Source of the DNA: Marine Group I thaumarchaeote
GTDB taxonomy: Archaea; Thermoproteota; Nitrososphaeria; Nitrososphaerales; Nitrosopumilaceae
DNA: 64,000 nt
Direction: 5' to 3'
Assembly (NCBI GenBank): GCA_013390745.1
Contig: JACASX010000001.1
Coordinates: 124,001 to 188,000 of the forward strand
The position numbers and the translations under genes were made by a program. The notes beneath the pieces were generated by a model. That model saw only the letters and a list, made by a program, of their open reading frames with translations. It was not told the origin of the DNA and searched no databases. Of the stretch, positions 1-9,936 are shown piece after piece (positions within the stretch are counted from its first letter, which is position 1; each line of letters begins with the position of its first letter).

Positions 1-2
1 AT

Positions 3-2456
3 GAACCAGTATCTCAAAGAATTTTTTTATGGGCAGACAAATCAGGGCACAAGCCATACTGTTATTCCAAATTATCACCAGATGAGATACCAACTGAAAT
101 TTCTGAGCGGGATGACGTTATTGAGATAAAACAAGTTAAACTGCTGGACATATTACATGATAAACCAATTGATGTATCAAAAATATTAGTCAAGGATCCA
201 TTAGCAATTGGTGGCACACAAACAAGCAAAAGTATTAGAAACTTAATCGATACTTGGGAATCTGATATAAAATATTATGAAAGTTATCTTTACGATAGTT
301 CACTGATTGTTGGTAAATATTACAAAATTGAGAATGATGCTGTTGTTCCATATGATTTAGAAATTTCTGATGAAACTAAATTATCATTAAAGAGTATGTT
401 ATTAGATAAACAGAGTGATACCAACTTACCAGACCCAAAACAATTTGATGAACATGTATCACAGTGGGCAAACCTTCTCAATCAGCCCATACCAAAGATC
501 AAGAGGATTAGTCTAGATATTGAAGTCGAATCAGAGATTGGTCGTATCCCAGATCCAAAAATTGCGGAAAAAAGAATCACAGCTGTAGGTTTTGAGGGTA
601 GTGATGGATTAAAACAAGTTTTCGTTTTACGGAAAAGTGGAATTGAAGAAGGTGTAAATGAACTATTACCAGGTGTCAAGATCGTATTTTATGAAGAAAC
701 AAAAGAAAAGGAAATGATATCAGATACATTTGAACTGATGAAAAAATATCCATTACTTATCACATACAATGGCGACGGATTTGATTTACCGTATCTGTAT
801 AATCGTGCTAGCAGACTTGGAATTGACAGACAAAAAAATCCACTATACATGATGAGGGACTCAGCTACACTAACTGATGGTGTACATCTTGATTTGTATA
901 GAACTATGTCCAACCGAGCATTTCAAATCTATGCTTTTGGTCAAAAGTATAGTGATTTTTCGCTCAACAGTGTATCAAAAGGCTTACTTGGTGAGAAGAA
1001 AATCGATTATGGCGTTGAACTTAATGATTTAACGTTATATCAAACTGCAAACTATTGCCAAAATGATGCTAGGTTAACGTACAACCTAACTGCCTTTAAT
1101 AATGATTTGTTGATGAATTTGCTTATTGTAATTAGCAGAATTGCAAGAATGCCAATTGATGACATATCTAGGATGGGTGTATCACAATGGATTCGTAGCT
1201 TACTATATTATGAACACAGACAGAATGGAATTTTAATTCCAAGAAGGCAAGAACTTGACAATAGATCATCTAATGTAGTAAATGAGGCAATAATAAAAGA
1301 CAAGAAATTTCGAGGCGGTTTAGTAATTGAGCCAGTAGAGGGAATACATTTTGACGTTACAGTTATGGATTTTGCAAGCCTGTACCCCAGTATTATAAAA
1401 GTGAAAAATCTATCATATGAAACTGTAAGATGCTCACATGATGCGTGTAAGAAAAATACTATACCTCAAACAAATCACTGGGTCTGCACCAAAAAAAATG
1501 GTTTAACATCTGTACTAATTGGCTCATTGAGGGATTTGAGAGTAAACTATTACAAAAATATGGCAAAAAAGGATACACTCACGGTTGAGGAGAAGCAACT
1601 TTTTACTGTTGTAAGCCAAGCGCTTAAGGTAATACTAAATGCAAGCTATGGAGTTATGGGCGCAGAGATTTTTCCATTATACTTTTTGCCTGCGGCAGAG
1701 GCAACAACTGCAACAGGCAGGCATATCATTCTGGACACTATTAACAATTGCAAAGAATCTGGAATTGATGTTCTATATGGCGATACTGATTCACTGTTTG
1801 TGAAGAAACCTACTCCAAAGCAGATTGAGGATATAATTGCTAAAGCAAAGATGGACCATAATGTGGAATTAGAAATTGAGAAAGAGTACAGATATGTTGT
1901 GTTAAGCGGAAGAAAGAAGAATTATCTTGGTGTTACAAAAAATGGTAAAGTAGATGTTAAGGGTCTAACGGGAAAGAAATCACACACACCGCCATTTATC
2001 AAAACATTGTTTTATGAGTTGCTTGACATACTATCTGAAATTAAAACAATTGAGGAGTTCGAAAGGGCAAAAAATAAAATTTCTGATAAGATTACTGAAT
2101 GTGCAAGAAAGGTGCAGGCTAAAGAAATACCATTACAAGATCTAGCTTTCAACGTAATGATAAGCAAAGCACCAAGGGATTATACAAAAACAGTACCACA
2201 ACATATTCGTGCAGCAAAACAATTAGAGTCGATCAGAGAAATAAAAAAAGGAGACATAATATCGTACGTCAAAATATTAAACAAGCCTGGAGTCAGACCA
2301 ATTGAAATGGCACGCAAAAGCGAGATTGACACATCAAAATATATGGAATTTATGGAAAGTACACTAGACCAACTAACATCATCAATGGACTTGGATTTCG
2401 ATACAATTTTAGGAAAACCAAAGCAAACTGGACTTGAACAATTCTTTTGGAATTAA
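3..2456 (+). CDS. polB: DNA polymerase family B, 5' end cut by window edge
   Basis: Replicative or repair B-family DNA polymerase with 3'-5' proofreading. The frame is open from the left edge, so the N-terminus is missing; 817 residues are visible and the family is usually about 830-860, so only a short piece is lost. An internal ATG at 396 lies well inside the protein and is not the start. Visible motifs in order: Exo I (SLDIEVE), Exo II (YNGDGFDLPY), Exo III (YCQNDARLTY), polymerase motif A (DFASLYPS, about 1368-1391), motif B (KVILNASYGVMG) and motif C (YGDTDS, about 1776-1793). A cysteine pair lies in the insert after motif A. The extreme C-terminus QTGLEQFF fits the PIP-box pattern QxxLxxFF, so it should bind the PCNA clamp. 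The SemiSWEET gene starts 6 nt downstream. Confidence 0.95.
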   Translation, partial: EPVSQRIFLWADKSGHKPYCYSKLSPDEIPTEISERDDVIEIKQVKLLDILHDKPIDVSKILVKDPLAIGGTQTSKSIRNLIDTWESDIKYYESYLYDSSLIVGKYYKIENDAVVPYDLEISDETKLSLKSMLLDKQSDTNLPDPKQFDEHVSQWANLLNQPIPKIKRISLDIEVESEIGRIPDPKIAEKRITAVGFEGSDGLKQVFVLRKSGIEEGVNELLPGVKIVFYEETKEKEMISDTFELMKKYPLLITYNGDGFDLPYLYNRASRLGIDRQKNPLYMMRDSATLTDGVHLDLYRTMSNRAFQIYAFGQKYSDFSLNSVSKGLLGEKKIDYGVELNDLTLYQTANYCQNDARLTYNLTAFNNDLLMNLLIVISRIARMPIDDISRMGVSQWIRSLLYYEHRQNGILIPRRQELDNRSSNVVNEAIIKDKKFRGGLVIEPVEGIHFDVTVMDFASLYPSIIKVKNLSYETVRCSHDACKKNTIPQTNHWVCTKKNGLTSVLIGSLRDLRVNYYKNMAKKDTLTVEEKQLFTVVSQALKVILNASYGVMGAEIFPLYFLPAAEATTATGRHIILDTINNCKESGIDVLYGDTDSLFVKKPTPKQIEDIIAKAKMDHNVELEIEKEYRYVVLSGRKKNYLGVTKNGKVDVKGLTGKKSHTPPFIKTLFYELLDILSEIKTIEEFERAKNKISDKITECARKVQAKEIPLQDLAFNVMISKAPRDYTKTVPQHIRAAKQLESIREIKKGDIISYVKILNKPGVRPIEMARKSEIDTSKYMEFMESTLDQLTSSMDLDFDTILGKPKQTGLEQFFWN

Positions 2457-2462
2457 AATAAA

Positions 2463-2753
2463 ATGGAATTAGACGAAACAACGATGGGAATAATCGGCAT
2501 CGTAGCTGGTATCTTAATTCTATCAGGCTGGGTCCCACAAATTGTTAGGGGCTACAAAACCAAAAGGCTGAATGATGTTTCATCATATCTAATGATCCTA
2601 ATTTTTGCTGGTGCAGCCTTGTGGTTAGTTTATGGAATTGCTTTGGATGATGTTTACATTATGGGCGTTAACATATCTGCAATGGTTTTAACGATGATTG
2701 TGCTATCTATGAAATTAAAATATGAGAAGGCTGCTCAGACAACAAGTGAATAA
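2463..2753 (+). CDS. SemiSWEET/PQ-loop small transporter
   Basis: 96-residue membrane protein with three predicted transmembrane helices (about residues 8-27, 40-58, 66-84). The PQ-loop signature GWVPQIVRGYKTKRLNDVS follows helix 1, as in SemiSWEET (MtN3/saliva) proteins, which dimerise to form a sugar facilitator. The length suits a single three-helix unit. It lies between polB and tpiA on the same strand with almost no spacing, so co-transcription is likely. The substrate cannot be read from sequence; the adjoining tpiA and ppdK genes make a sugar or three-carbon metabolite plausible but not shown. Confidence 0.8.
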   Translation: MELDETTMGIIGIVAGILILSGWVPQIVRGYKTKRLNDVSSYLMILIFAGAALWLVYGIALDDVYIMGVNISAMVLTMIVLSMKLKYEKAAQTTSE

Positions 2754-2754
2754 C

Positions 2755-3411
2755 ATGTTCATAATTAACTGTAAAAACTATAATGAAATTTCTGGTGAAA
2801 AGATTAACAAACTTTCTCAGATTGCAGAAAAAATTTCAAAAAAATACAAAATTCAGATTGCAATAGCCCCACCTCATCATCTATTAGCATCAATAAAGAA
2901 ATCAAAATTACTTGTGTTTGCACAACATCTTGATGATGCCAAAATTGGAAGTACTACTGGATACATGATTCCTGAAATCGTAAAAAAATCCAAAGTTAAT
3001 GGTGCACTAATTAATCACAGTGAACATAGAATTTCATCTAAAGAAATCATAAACCTAGTTAAAAGACTCAAAAAATTAAAAATGAAAACAGTTGTTTGCG
3101 TAAAAAATGTGCGTGAGGCGGAAAAATATGCAAAGCTAAACCCTACATACATTGCAATTGAACCACCTGAATTAATTGGGACAGGTAGAGCAATTTCAAA
3201 TGAGAGACCAGAATTGATTACAAAATCCTTACATGTAGTAAAAAAAGCAAAAAATACAACAAAGCTTCTTTGCGGAGCAGGAATTGTAACAACTAAAGAT
3301 GTCGAGCGTGCAATGAAACTAGGTTCACATGGAATTCTAGTTGCAAGTGGAATTATCAAATCCAGAAATTGGCAAAGAGATATTGAAGGCTTTGCTAAGG
3401 CAATCCTTTAA
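2755..3411 (+). CDS. tpiA: Triosephosphate isomerase, archaeal type
   Basis: Interconverts dihydroxyacetone phosphate and glyceraldehyde 3-phosphate in gluconeogenesis/glycolysis. At 218 residues it has the short archaeal form. Asn5 and Lys7 in the starting NCKNY motif, His88 in NHSEHR, and the catalytic Glu in AIEPPELIGTG are all present, with the phosphate-binding CGAGI segment near the C-terminus. I chose the ATG one base after the SemiSWEET stop codon because the protein then begins directly at the first beta strand (MFIINCKNY); an in-frame ATG 33 nt upstream would add a tail overlapping the previous gene. Confidence 0.93.
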   Translation: MFIINCKNYNEISGEKINKLSQIAEKISKKYKIQIAIAPPHHLLASIKKSKLLVFAQHLDDAKIGSTTGYMIPEIVKKSKVNGALINHSEHRISSKEIINLVKRLKKLKMKTVVCVKNVREAEKYAKLNPTYIAIEPPELIGTGRAISNERPELITKSLHVVKKAKNTTKLLCGAGIVTTKDVERAMKLGSHGILVASGIIKSRNWQRDIEGFAKAIL

Positions 3412-3440
3412 AAACGGCTCAATTTTATTTGATAATCTAA

Positions 3441-6086
3441 GTGATAGCAGTGAAATCGATCTACGCGTTTGAGGATGCAGACAGCAAAAACAGAATGTTG
3501 TTGGGTGGTAAAGGTGCTGGCCTAAGTGAAATGACAAGGCTCAAACTTCCTGTACCGCCTGGATTTACAATTACAACCGAAGTTTGCAACAAATATTATG
3601 AAAACAAAAAACATCTTTCAAAAAATCTCATGAGTGAAATCAGCAAGAATATTTCAAAAATTGAAAAAAAGACTGGAAAAAAATGGAATTCTAGTGATAA
3701 TCCGTTACTAGTTTCGGTTAGATCGGGCGCTGCGATTTCAATGCCTGGAATGATGGATACAATACTGAATTTGGGTTTAAATGATCAAACTGTTCTTGGT
3801 TTAGCAAAAAAAACAAACAATTCAAGATTTGCTTGGGATTCCTACAGAAGATTCATCCAACTTTTCGGAAAAGTTGTATTCAATATTAGTGATGAAAATT
3901 TTGATGATGTACTTAATTCGGCAAAAACAAAACAAGGTATCACCGATGACAGTATGCTGAATGTCGACTCGCTAAAAAAAATTGTATTAGATTACAAAAA
4001 AATCTGTGAGAAATTTACAAAACAAAAATTCCCAACAAACCCAAATGAGCAGATTAGCTTGGCGGTTGAAGCTGTGTTTAAAAGTTGGATGGGCGAAAGA
4101 GCTGTAATTTATCGAGAAAAAAATAATATTACAAAAGGTATTGCAAATGGAACAGCTGTAAATGTTCAAACAATGGTTTTTGGAAACATGGGAAATGACA
4201 GTGCAACTGGTGTTGTATTTACTAGAAATGGACAAAATGGTATTAAAGAAATTGAAGGTGAATATTTGCTAAATGCGCAAGGCGAAGATGTAGTTGCTGG
4301 AGTTAGAACTGGGAAAGAAATTTTGATGTTACGAAAAGATATGTCAAAATCATACAATGAGCTTAGTAATGCATGTAAAAAATTAGAGAAGCATTTTAGA
4401 GAGCCGCAGGATATTGAATTTACAATTGAGCAGGGAAAATTCTACCTATTACAAACACGAACAGCAAAGATGAGCGCAGCTGCATTAATTAAAACATCAG
4501 TAGATATGGTTAAAGAAAAATTAATTAACAAAAATAAGGCACTAACAAGAATTCCCGCACAACAATTGGAAGCATTACTACATAGAACAATTGATCAAAA
4601 CAAACTAAAGGAATACAAACAGTTCACAAAAGGAATTGCCGCATCACCAGGTGCTGCAACTGGAATTGCTGTATTTGATGTAAAAAAAGCAATTACTATG
4701 GGTGAAAATAACACTAAAGTCATTTTGATTAGAAAAGAGACAAAACCAGAGGATGTACCTGCATTCTTTTCCTCTGAGGGTATTTTGACTAGTCAGGGAG
4801 GTAAATCATCTCATGCTGCAATTGTTTCTAGGGGTATGGGCAAACCATGTATTGTTGGTTCCACCGAATTAAAAATTGATTATGATGCTAAGAAATGCCA
4901 AGCAAATGGAATAGTTGTTTCAGAAGGCGATTCAATAACTATTGATGGTAGTACGGGAATTGTTTATCTTGGAAATATTCCAACAGTTGAGCCTAAAGTT
5001 ACAGAAGATTTCAAGACTATTCTATCATGGGCACAAAAAACAAAACGTCTTGGAATTCGTGCAAATGCAGATACACCTGATGCAGCAAAACTAGCAAGAA
5101 AATATGGTGCAGAAGGAATTGGTCTATGCAGAACTGAAAGGATGTTTAATGCTGATGATAGATTGAGCATTTTCGTTGACATGATCATGGCAACGAATGA
5201 AAACCAAAGAAAGTATGTATTAGATAAGCTTGGCGAACTACAAAAAAATGATTTTATACAAATTCTAAAAGCAATGGAAGGTTACAAGGTAACTATCCGA
5301 TTACTCGATCCACCATTGCATGAATTCTTACCAAATCCAGAAGAATTAATGGATAAAATCTATAAAAATAAAAATGATATTGATATTTCAGAAACTAAAG
5401 AAGTTTTGAATAGAGCTAAAGAACTATCAGAAATTAACCCAATGATGGGTCATCGTGGTGTTAGACTTGGTATAACTTATCCTGAGATTTACGAAATGCA
5501 GATCAAAGCAGTTTTTGTAGCAACAGCAAACCTAGTGAAGAAAAAAATTAACGCCAAACCACAGATTATGATACCACAAGTTGGGAGCATTGAAGAACTT
5601 AATTACATAAAATCAATTTATGATAATGTTAAACTAGAGATGGAGAAAAAATACAAGATTAAATTTAAAATAAATTTTGGAACAATGCTAGAAGTCGTTC
5701 GCGCATGTTTAACATCAAACGAATTAGCAAAAACAGCAGAATTCTTTAGCTTCGGCACAAATGATCTAACACAAGCTGTATTCAGCTTTAGTAGAGAAGA
5801 TGCAGAAAGCAAATTTCTACCAGAATACATGGAAAAAGAGATTCTAGAAACAAGTCCATTCCAATCAATTGATGAAAATGGTGTGGGAAATCTAATGAAT
5901 ATTGCAATTTCGCGTGGAAGAAAAATCAAAAACAATTTGGAGATTGGGATTTGCGGTGAACATGGAGGTGATCCAAATTCAATAAAGTTTTGTCACGATG
6001 CAGATGTATCATATGTCAGTGCATCACCACATCGAATTCCAATTGCAATCGTTGCTGCTGCTCAAGCTGCAATCAATAAAAAATAA
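3441..6086 (+). CDS. ppdK: Pyruvate, phosphate dikinase
   Basis: Converts pyruvate, ATP and Pi to PEP, AMP and PPi reversibly, the usual gluconeogenic entry in autotrophic archaea. At 881 residues it has full family length. The order is: N-terminal ATP-grasp domain (GGKGAGLSEM, SVRSGAAISMPGMMDT, EFTIEQGKFYLLQTR), the swivelling phosphohistidine domain with catalytic His458 in GGKSSHAAIVSRGMGKPC, and the C-terminal PEP/pyruvate TIM barrel with Cys838 in GICGEHGGDP. The start is GTG; a second in-frame GTG three codons on is equally possible. It follows tpiA by 29 nt on the same strand, so the two steps of gluconeogenesis are probably co-regulated. Confidence 0.95.
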   Translation: MIAVKSIYAFEDADSKNRMLLGGKGAGLSEMTRLKLPVPPGFTITTEVCNKYYENKKHLSKNLMSEISKNISKIEKKTGKKWNSSDNPLLVSVRSGAAISMPGMMDTILNLGLNDQTVLGLAKKTNNSRFAWDSYRRFIQLFGKVVFNISDENFDDVLNSAKTKQGITDDSMLNVDSLKKIVLDYKKICEKFTKQKFPTNPNEQISLAVEAVFKSWMGERAVIYREKNNITKGIANGTAVNVQTMVFGNMGNDSATGVVFTRNGQNGIKEIEGEYLLNAQGEDVVAGVRTGKEILMLRKDMSKSYNELSNACKKLEKHFREPQDIEFTIEQGKFYLLQTRTAKMSAAALIKTSVDMVKEKLINKNKALTRIPAQQLEALLHRTIDQNKLKEYKQFTKGIAASPGAATGIAVFDVKKAITMGENNTKVILIRKETKPEDVPAFFSSEGILTSQGGKSSHAAIVSRGMGKPCIVGSTELKIDYDAKKCQANGIVVSEGDSITIDGSTGIVYLGNIPTVEPKVTEDFKTILSWAQKTKRLGIRANADTPDAAKLARKYGAEGIGLCRTERMFNADDRLSIFVDMIMATNENQRKYVLDKLGELQKNDFIQILKAMEGYKVTIRLLDPPLHEFLPNPEELMDKIYKNKNDIDISETKEVLNRAKELSEINPMMGHRGVRLGITYPEIYEMQIKAVFVATANLVKKKINAKPQIMIPQVGSIEELNYIKSIYDNVKLEMEKKYKIKFKINFGTMLEVVRACLTSNELAKTAEFFSFGTNDLTQAVFSFSREDAESKFLPEYMEKEILETSPFQSIDENGVGNLMNIAISRGRKIKNNLEIGICGEHGGDPNSIKFCHDADVSYVSASPHRIPIAIVAAAQAAINKK

Positions 6087-6112
6087 AAAACCCTAGTTAA
6101 GTAATACTAAAA

Positions 6113-6120
6113 TTTTTATA
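6113..6120 (+). promoter_or_regulatory. TATA-like box for the HTH-CBS gene
   Basis: TTTTTATA centred about 25 nt before the ATG at 6142. That spacing puts transcription start at or next to the start codon, so the mRNA would be leaderless. No Shine-Dalgarno-like sequence is visible. Confidence 0.5.
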
Positions 6121-6141
6121 ATGAAAGTTTAGTAGATAATT

Positions 6142-6678
6142 ATGCTACCAAGCCTGGAAACGATAAAGGTGGAAAGAAAAAAGCTGAACATGACGCAAAA
6201 AAAGTTGGCTGTTATGACTGGTGTTAGCACGTCCATGATAAATCAAATTGAATCAGGAAGATGCAAGCCATCATACAATACTGCAAAGAAAATTTTTGAA
6301 AGTTTAGCAAAACTTGAAGGCCAAACATCAACACGTAAAGCAGGTGATATCTGTAGTGAAAAAATAGTTAGGCTAGCACCTAGTAACACCATCCGTGAAG
6401 CAGGAAAAAAAATGCATGAAAAAACAATTGATCAGATACCAGTTTTTGATGAAGGTGAGTTAAAGGGATTAGTTACCATTGATATTGTTAATGAATACAC
6501 AGAACGTAAGGACACTAAAATTAAAAATGTGATGAATCCAAAGCCACCTGTAATTGATTTTGAATTCCCAGCGAATGCACTATCACAATTAACTAGAATT
6601 TCTGGTTGTGTTCTTGTAGAAAAAAACTCCAAAATTATAGGGATAATTACCTCGTCTGATTTGCTAAAAATGATGTAA
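6142..6678 (+). CDS. HTH (Xre-type) regulator with paired CBS domains
   Basis: 178 residues. Residues about 5-60 form an Xre/Cro-type helix-turn-helix (MTQKKLAVMTGVSTSMINQIESGR), and residues about 65-178 contain two CBS motifs (KIVRLAPSNTIREAGKKM..IPVFDEGELKGLVT and a second ending GIITSSDLLKMM). CBS pairs generally sense adenine nucleotides or SAM, so this is probably a DNA-binding regulator tuned by energy or SAM state, a common archaeal architecture. It has its own TATA-like box and stands alone between ppdK and a convergent minus-strand operon. The target genes are unknown. Confidence 0.85.
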   Translation: MLPSLETIKVERKKLNMTQKKLAVMTGVSTSMINQIESGRCKPSYNTAKKIFESLAKLEGQTSTRKAGDICSEKIVRLAPSNTIREAGKKMHEKTIDQIPVFDEGELKGLVTIDIVNEYTERKDTKIKNVMNPKPPVIDFEFPANALSQLTRISGCVLVEKNSKIIGIITSSDLLKMM

Positions 6679-6683
6679 GTGAG

Positions 6684-6929
6684 TCAGAATTTTTTAATTT
6701 CCGGGTTTTCTCTATTTCCTATATCATATCCATCTCGTCTAAGATATTTGAGGGTAAGCTTGTATACCAATTCATCATGGTTTACAGTTTCTAATAAAAC
6801 CGACCACGCTAGCTTACCATCTTCACCAATTTTTGGCTTTAGTTGAGTAGTAAAATTCTCGGCTAATTGTTTGCATTCCTCGTATGTCTTTCCGTGACGA
6901 TATTCTGTACCCCTACCACAGCTATCCAT
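6684..6929 (-). CDS. Conserved-looking hypothetical protein, end of mcm operon
   Basis: 81 residues, soluble, charged, with no recognisable family signature. It starts inside the last codons of the epimerase gene (8-nt overlap), so it is probably translated by coupling as the last gene of the meaB-mcmA-mce unit. Two cysteines (C4 and one at about 19) do not form a metal motif. A role connected with the methylmalonyl-CoA branch is only a guess from position. Confidence 0.7.
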   Translation of the reverse strand: MDSCGRGTEYRHGKTYEECKQLAENFTTQLKPKIGEDGKLAWSVLLETVNHDELVYKLTLKYLRRDGYDIGNRENPEIKKF

Positions 6930-7314
6930 TAGAACAGAGCTCTGTTAAAACACCATTCAAAGATTTCGGATGAATGAATGTTACTTTAGTTCCGGCTGAA
7001 CCATCTCTAATTTTTCCCAAGAATTGTATACCACACCCTTCCATCCTAGAAACCTCACCTTCTATATTTGGAGTTTCAAGAGCTATATGATGTAACCCAC
7101 TTCCACGCTTTTCTAAAAACTTCCTTATTGGACTTGAATCATTTGTAGGTTCCATAAGTTCTATGCTAGCATTTTCTAAATGAAGTATTGCAACTTTAAC
7201 ACCCTCAGATTCTACAGTTTCAAATTCAACACTCTTGATATCAAGCGCATCTTGGTAGGTCTTAGCTGCATCCTCAACGTTTTCTACTGCAATTGCAACA
7301 TGGTTTATTTTCAT
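6922..7314 (-). CDS. mce: Methylmalonyl-CoA epimerase
   Basis: VOC-fold metalloenzyme of 130 residues that converts (S)- to (R)-methylmalonyl-CoA. Paired beta-alpha-beta-beta-beta modules are visible, with the expected metal ligands: His5 in INHVAIAV, Glu in SIELMEP, His in LHHIALET and the C-terminal Glu in LTELCS. Its ATG overlaps the mutase stop codon by one base, so it is translated from the same message. In ammonia-oxidising archaea this step sits between propionyl-CoA carboxylation and the mutase in the 3HP/4HB cycle. Confidence 0.93.
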   Translation of the reverse strand: MKINHVAIAVENVEDAAKTYQDALDIKSVEFETVESEGVKVAILHLENASIELMEPTNDSSPIRKFLEKRGSGLHHIALETPNIEGEVSRMEGCGIQFLGKIRDGSAGTKVTFIHPKSLNGVLTELCSNG

Positions 7315-8897
7315 TAGAATACATCCTTTGGTCTATATTCACCAAAAACCTCTCTGAATGTATTACTAATCTCACCGGTTGTAGCATATGCCAACACAGC
7401 ATCTAAAATAAATGGCATCAAGTTTTTGTCAGTTTCAGCAGCTTTTTGCATTTTTGATAAAGCGTATTCTGTTTTTTTATTATCACGTGAATTTCTAAGT
7501 TGTTTTATTGCTTTCTCCTGTTTTTTTCCTAGTGAATCATCTATTCGAAGGAGGTTCTGTTTCTTTTCAGATTTTTCAGTAAATTTGTTGACACCCACTA
7601 GTATGCGTTGATCATCATCTACTTCTTTCTTGAGTCGATACGCGTTTTGTCTAATTTCTGATTGGAAATATCCCTTCTCAATTGCCTTAAGTGCGCCACC
7701 CATCTTATCAATTTTTTTGAGATAACTCAATGTTTGTTCCTCAATATCATCACAAAGTGATTCCATGTAATATGAACCAGCCATAGGATCAACAGTCTTT
7801 GTTACCCCACTCTCATATCCAATAATTTGTTGTGTTCGTAATGCAATCTTTGCCGCCTCTTGTGAAGGAAGTGCTAATGCTTCATCCTTTGAATTTGTAT
7901 GGAGTGATTGTGTTCCACCAAGAACTGCAGCCATTGCTTGTACTGCAACACGAACGATGTTATTGTCAGGCTGCTGTGCTGTTAATGATTCGCCACTTGT
8001 CTGAGTATGAAATCTAAGCTGCAAAGATTTAGGATTTTTTGCATGAAATCTTTCCTTTAGAATTTTTGCGTATATTTTTCTTGCAGTTCTAAACTTTGCA
8101 ACTTCTTCAAAAAATTCTATCGTACAACAAAAGAAAAATGAAAGCCTTGGTGCAAAGTCATCAATTTTCAATCCGCGATCTATACATGTTTGAATATATT
8201 CAATTCCATTTGCGATTGTAAATGCAATTTCCTGTACTGCAGTTGAACCTGCTTCACGCATGTGATAACCTGAGATTGAAATTGGATACCATTGTGGTAC
8301 ATTTTTTGCACAGTAACCAATCATATCACCTACTATCCTCATAGATGGTTGTGGAGGGTAGATGTAGGTATTCCGAGCAACATACTCTTTCAATATGTCA
8401 TTTTGAGTTGTACCCCTAAGTTCCTTACTTGAAATTCCTTGTGACTTTCCCACGGCAATATAGTATGCTAGAAGTGTTGATGCAGTTGCATTAATTGTCA
8501 TAGAGGTTGAAGCCTTTCCTAGATTGATTCCGTTGAATGCAGTTTGCATGTCTTTTAGCGATGCGATTGATACGCCAACTTTGCCAACCTCACCTTCAGC
8601 ACGTGACGAATCTGGATCATGCCCAATTTGCGTAGGTAAATCAAAAGCCATTGAAAGACCAGTCTGACCACTATCCAGCATGAATTTGTAACGCTTGTTT
8701 GACTGTGCAGCATCCCCAAAGCCAGAATATTGACGCATTGTCCAAAGTCTATCACGATACATTCCAGAATGAATTCCTCGTGTAAACGGATATTTCCCAG
8801 GGCTCTCCTTTGAATTTTTTGATTGGTTGTAAATTGGTTTAACTGGTATGTTAGAATCAGTTACAAATTCCTTAGTTTTTATCTTGTCCTTTGTCAT
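7314..8897 (-). CDS. mcmA: Methylmalonyl-CoA mutase, large (catalytic) subunit
   Basis: 527 residues, the length of the catalytic TIM-barrel subunit without the B12 domain. It includes PFTRGIHSGMYRDRLWTMRQ, the YSGFGDAAQSNKRYKFML region that contacts CoA, and GGTQSLHTNSKDEALALPS near the C-terminus. It isomerises (R)-methylmalonyl-CoA to succinyl-CoA with adenosylcobalamin, which is supplied by the separately encoded small subunit at 14389-14811. The gene lies 4 nt after meaB and overlaps mce by one base. Confidence 0.95.
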   Translation of the reverse strand: MTKDKIKTKEFVTDSNIPVKPIYNQSKNSKESPGKYPFTRGIHSGMYRDRLWTMRQYSGFGDAAQSNKRYKFMLDSGQTGLSMAFDLPTQIGHDPDSSRAEGEVGKVGVSIASLKDMQTAFNGINLGKASTSMTINATASTLLAYYIAVGKSQGISSKELRGTTQNDILKEYVARNTYIYPPQPSMRIVGDMIGYCAKNVPQWYPISISGYHMREAGSTAVQEIAFTIANGIEYIQTCIDRGLKIDDFAPRLSFFFCCTIEFFEEVAKFRTARKIYAKILKERFHAKNPKSLQLRFHTQTSGESLTAQQPDNNIVRVAVQAMAAVLGGTQSLHTNSKDEALALPSQEAAKIALRTQQIIGYESGVTKTVDPMAGSYYMESLCDDIEEQTLSYLKKIDKMGGALKAIEKGYFQSEIRQNAYRLKKEVDDDQRILVGVNKFTEKSEKKQNLLRIDDSLGKKQEKAIKQLRNSRDNKKTEYALSKMQKAAETDKNLMPFILDAVLAYATTGEISNTFREVFGEYRPKDVF

Positions 8898-8901
8898 GTA
8901 A

Positions 8902-9825
8902 TCACTTTATTATGCTATTAGATATTTTGTCAGCAGCTTCAAATGGATCCATTTTTTTGTCTTGCACTTTTTTAAGATATCCTGAGTATGACTTGCTTGA
9001 TTGCAGCATTGTTGCAACTTTTTGGTTAATATTATTTAAGATGATATCATCAAGTTCTTTGGAAAGCCTTTGCTTTTCTGATAATTTCTTATCCTTCCTT
9101 CTTTTTGTTATGAGCTTTTTTAATTCTGTTAGAAATTCAGAAATTCCCTTTTCTGTCTTTGACGATACTTTGAGAATCAGTGGTTTTTTTTCTACTGTTC
9201 CAATAAAGTCTTGAACAGATTGAAATAATTGTGATGCTCCTTCAAGGTCGCTTTTATGCACAAGGTAAATGTCGCCAATTTCAGTAATTCCTGCTTTTAT
9301 TGCTTGAATGCTATCTCCTGTATGTGGGTTGAATACGACCACTGTAATATCAGCTATGTTGGAAATTTCTATTTCAGTCTGTCCTGCTCCAACACTTTCT
9401 ATGATTATCGGGTCAAATCCAGCATATTCTAGTACGCGTATACTGTTTCGTATGGACCTTGAAATTGCACCAGTAGCACCTCTTGATGCTATGCTTCTGA
9501 TGTATGTTCCAGAATCTGTTGATTCTGTCATCCGCACTCTATCGCCAAGTATTGCACCGCCTGATATGTGACTTGTTGGATCTATTGCCAAAACTGCTGG
9601 CTTCAAGCCAAACTTCTTCAATTTAATTGAAGTTTTATCTATCAGTGATGACTTTCCTGCTCCTGCTGGTCCTGTTATACCTATAACTACAGACTTACCG
9701 GAAGTCTTGAATATTTTTTTAATTAATTTTCTTGATTCTTTTTCATCGTTTTCAAAAATTGAAATTGCCTTTGCTATTGCTCCACGCTTTGCTTTTTTCA
9801 AATCAGAAGTAATGTCCAAGTGCAA
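8902..9825 (-). CDS. meaB: MeaB/ArgK-type GTPase, mutase chaperone
   Basis: 307-residue G3E GTPase. P-loop GPAGAGKSS at about residues 52-60, switch region PTSHISGGAILGDRVRM, then VGAGQTEIEI and a base-recognition VHKSD. MeaB proteins gate adenosylcobalamin loading and protect methylmalonyl-CoA mutase; older annotation called them ArgK/LAO kinase. As the first gene of the unit it is followed directly by mcmA, which supports the mutase role. Confidence 0.93.
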   Translation of the reverse strand: MHLDITSDLKKAKRGAIAKAISIFENDEKESRKLIKKIFKTSGKSVVIGITGPAGAGKSSLIDKTSIKLKKFGLKPAVLAIDPTSHISGGAILGDRVRMTESTDSGTYIRSIASRGATGAISRSIRNSIRVLEYAGFDPIIIESVGAGQTEIEISNIADITVVVFNPHTGDSIQAIKAGITEIGDIYLVHKSDLEGASQLFQSVQDFIGTVEKKPLILKVSSKTEKGISEFLTELKKLITKRRKDKKLSEKQRLSKELDDIILNNINQKVATMLQSSKSYSGYLKKVQDKKMDPFEAADKISNSIIK

Positions 9826-9936
9826 TTATCTTTTATTTCTGCGATAAATATTGGTATTGTTGACGATTATGTTAGATTAACAACTGAATACTTTGGATAC
9901 CATGAAAAGATCGGTTTATTCTGAATATCCACAATT

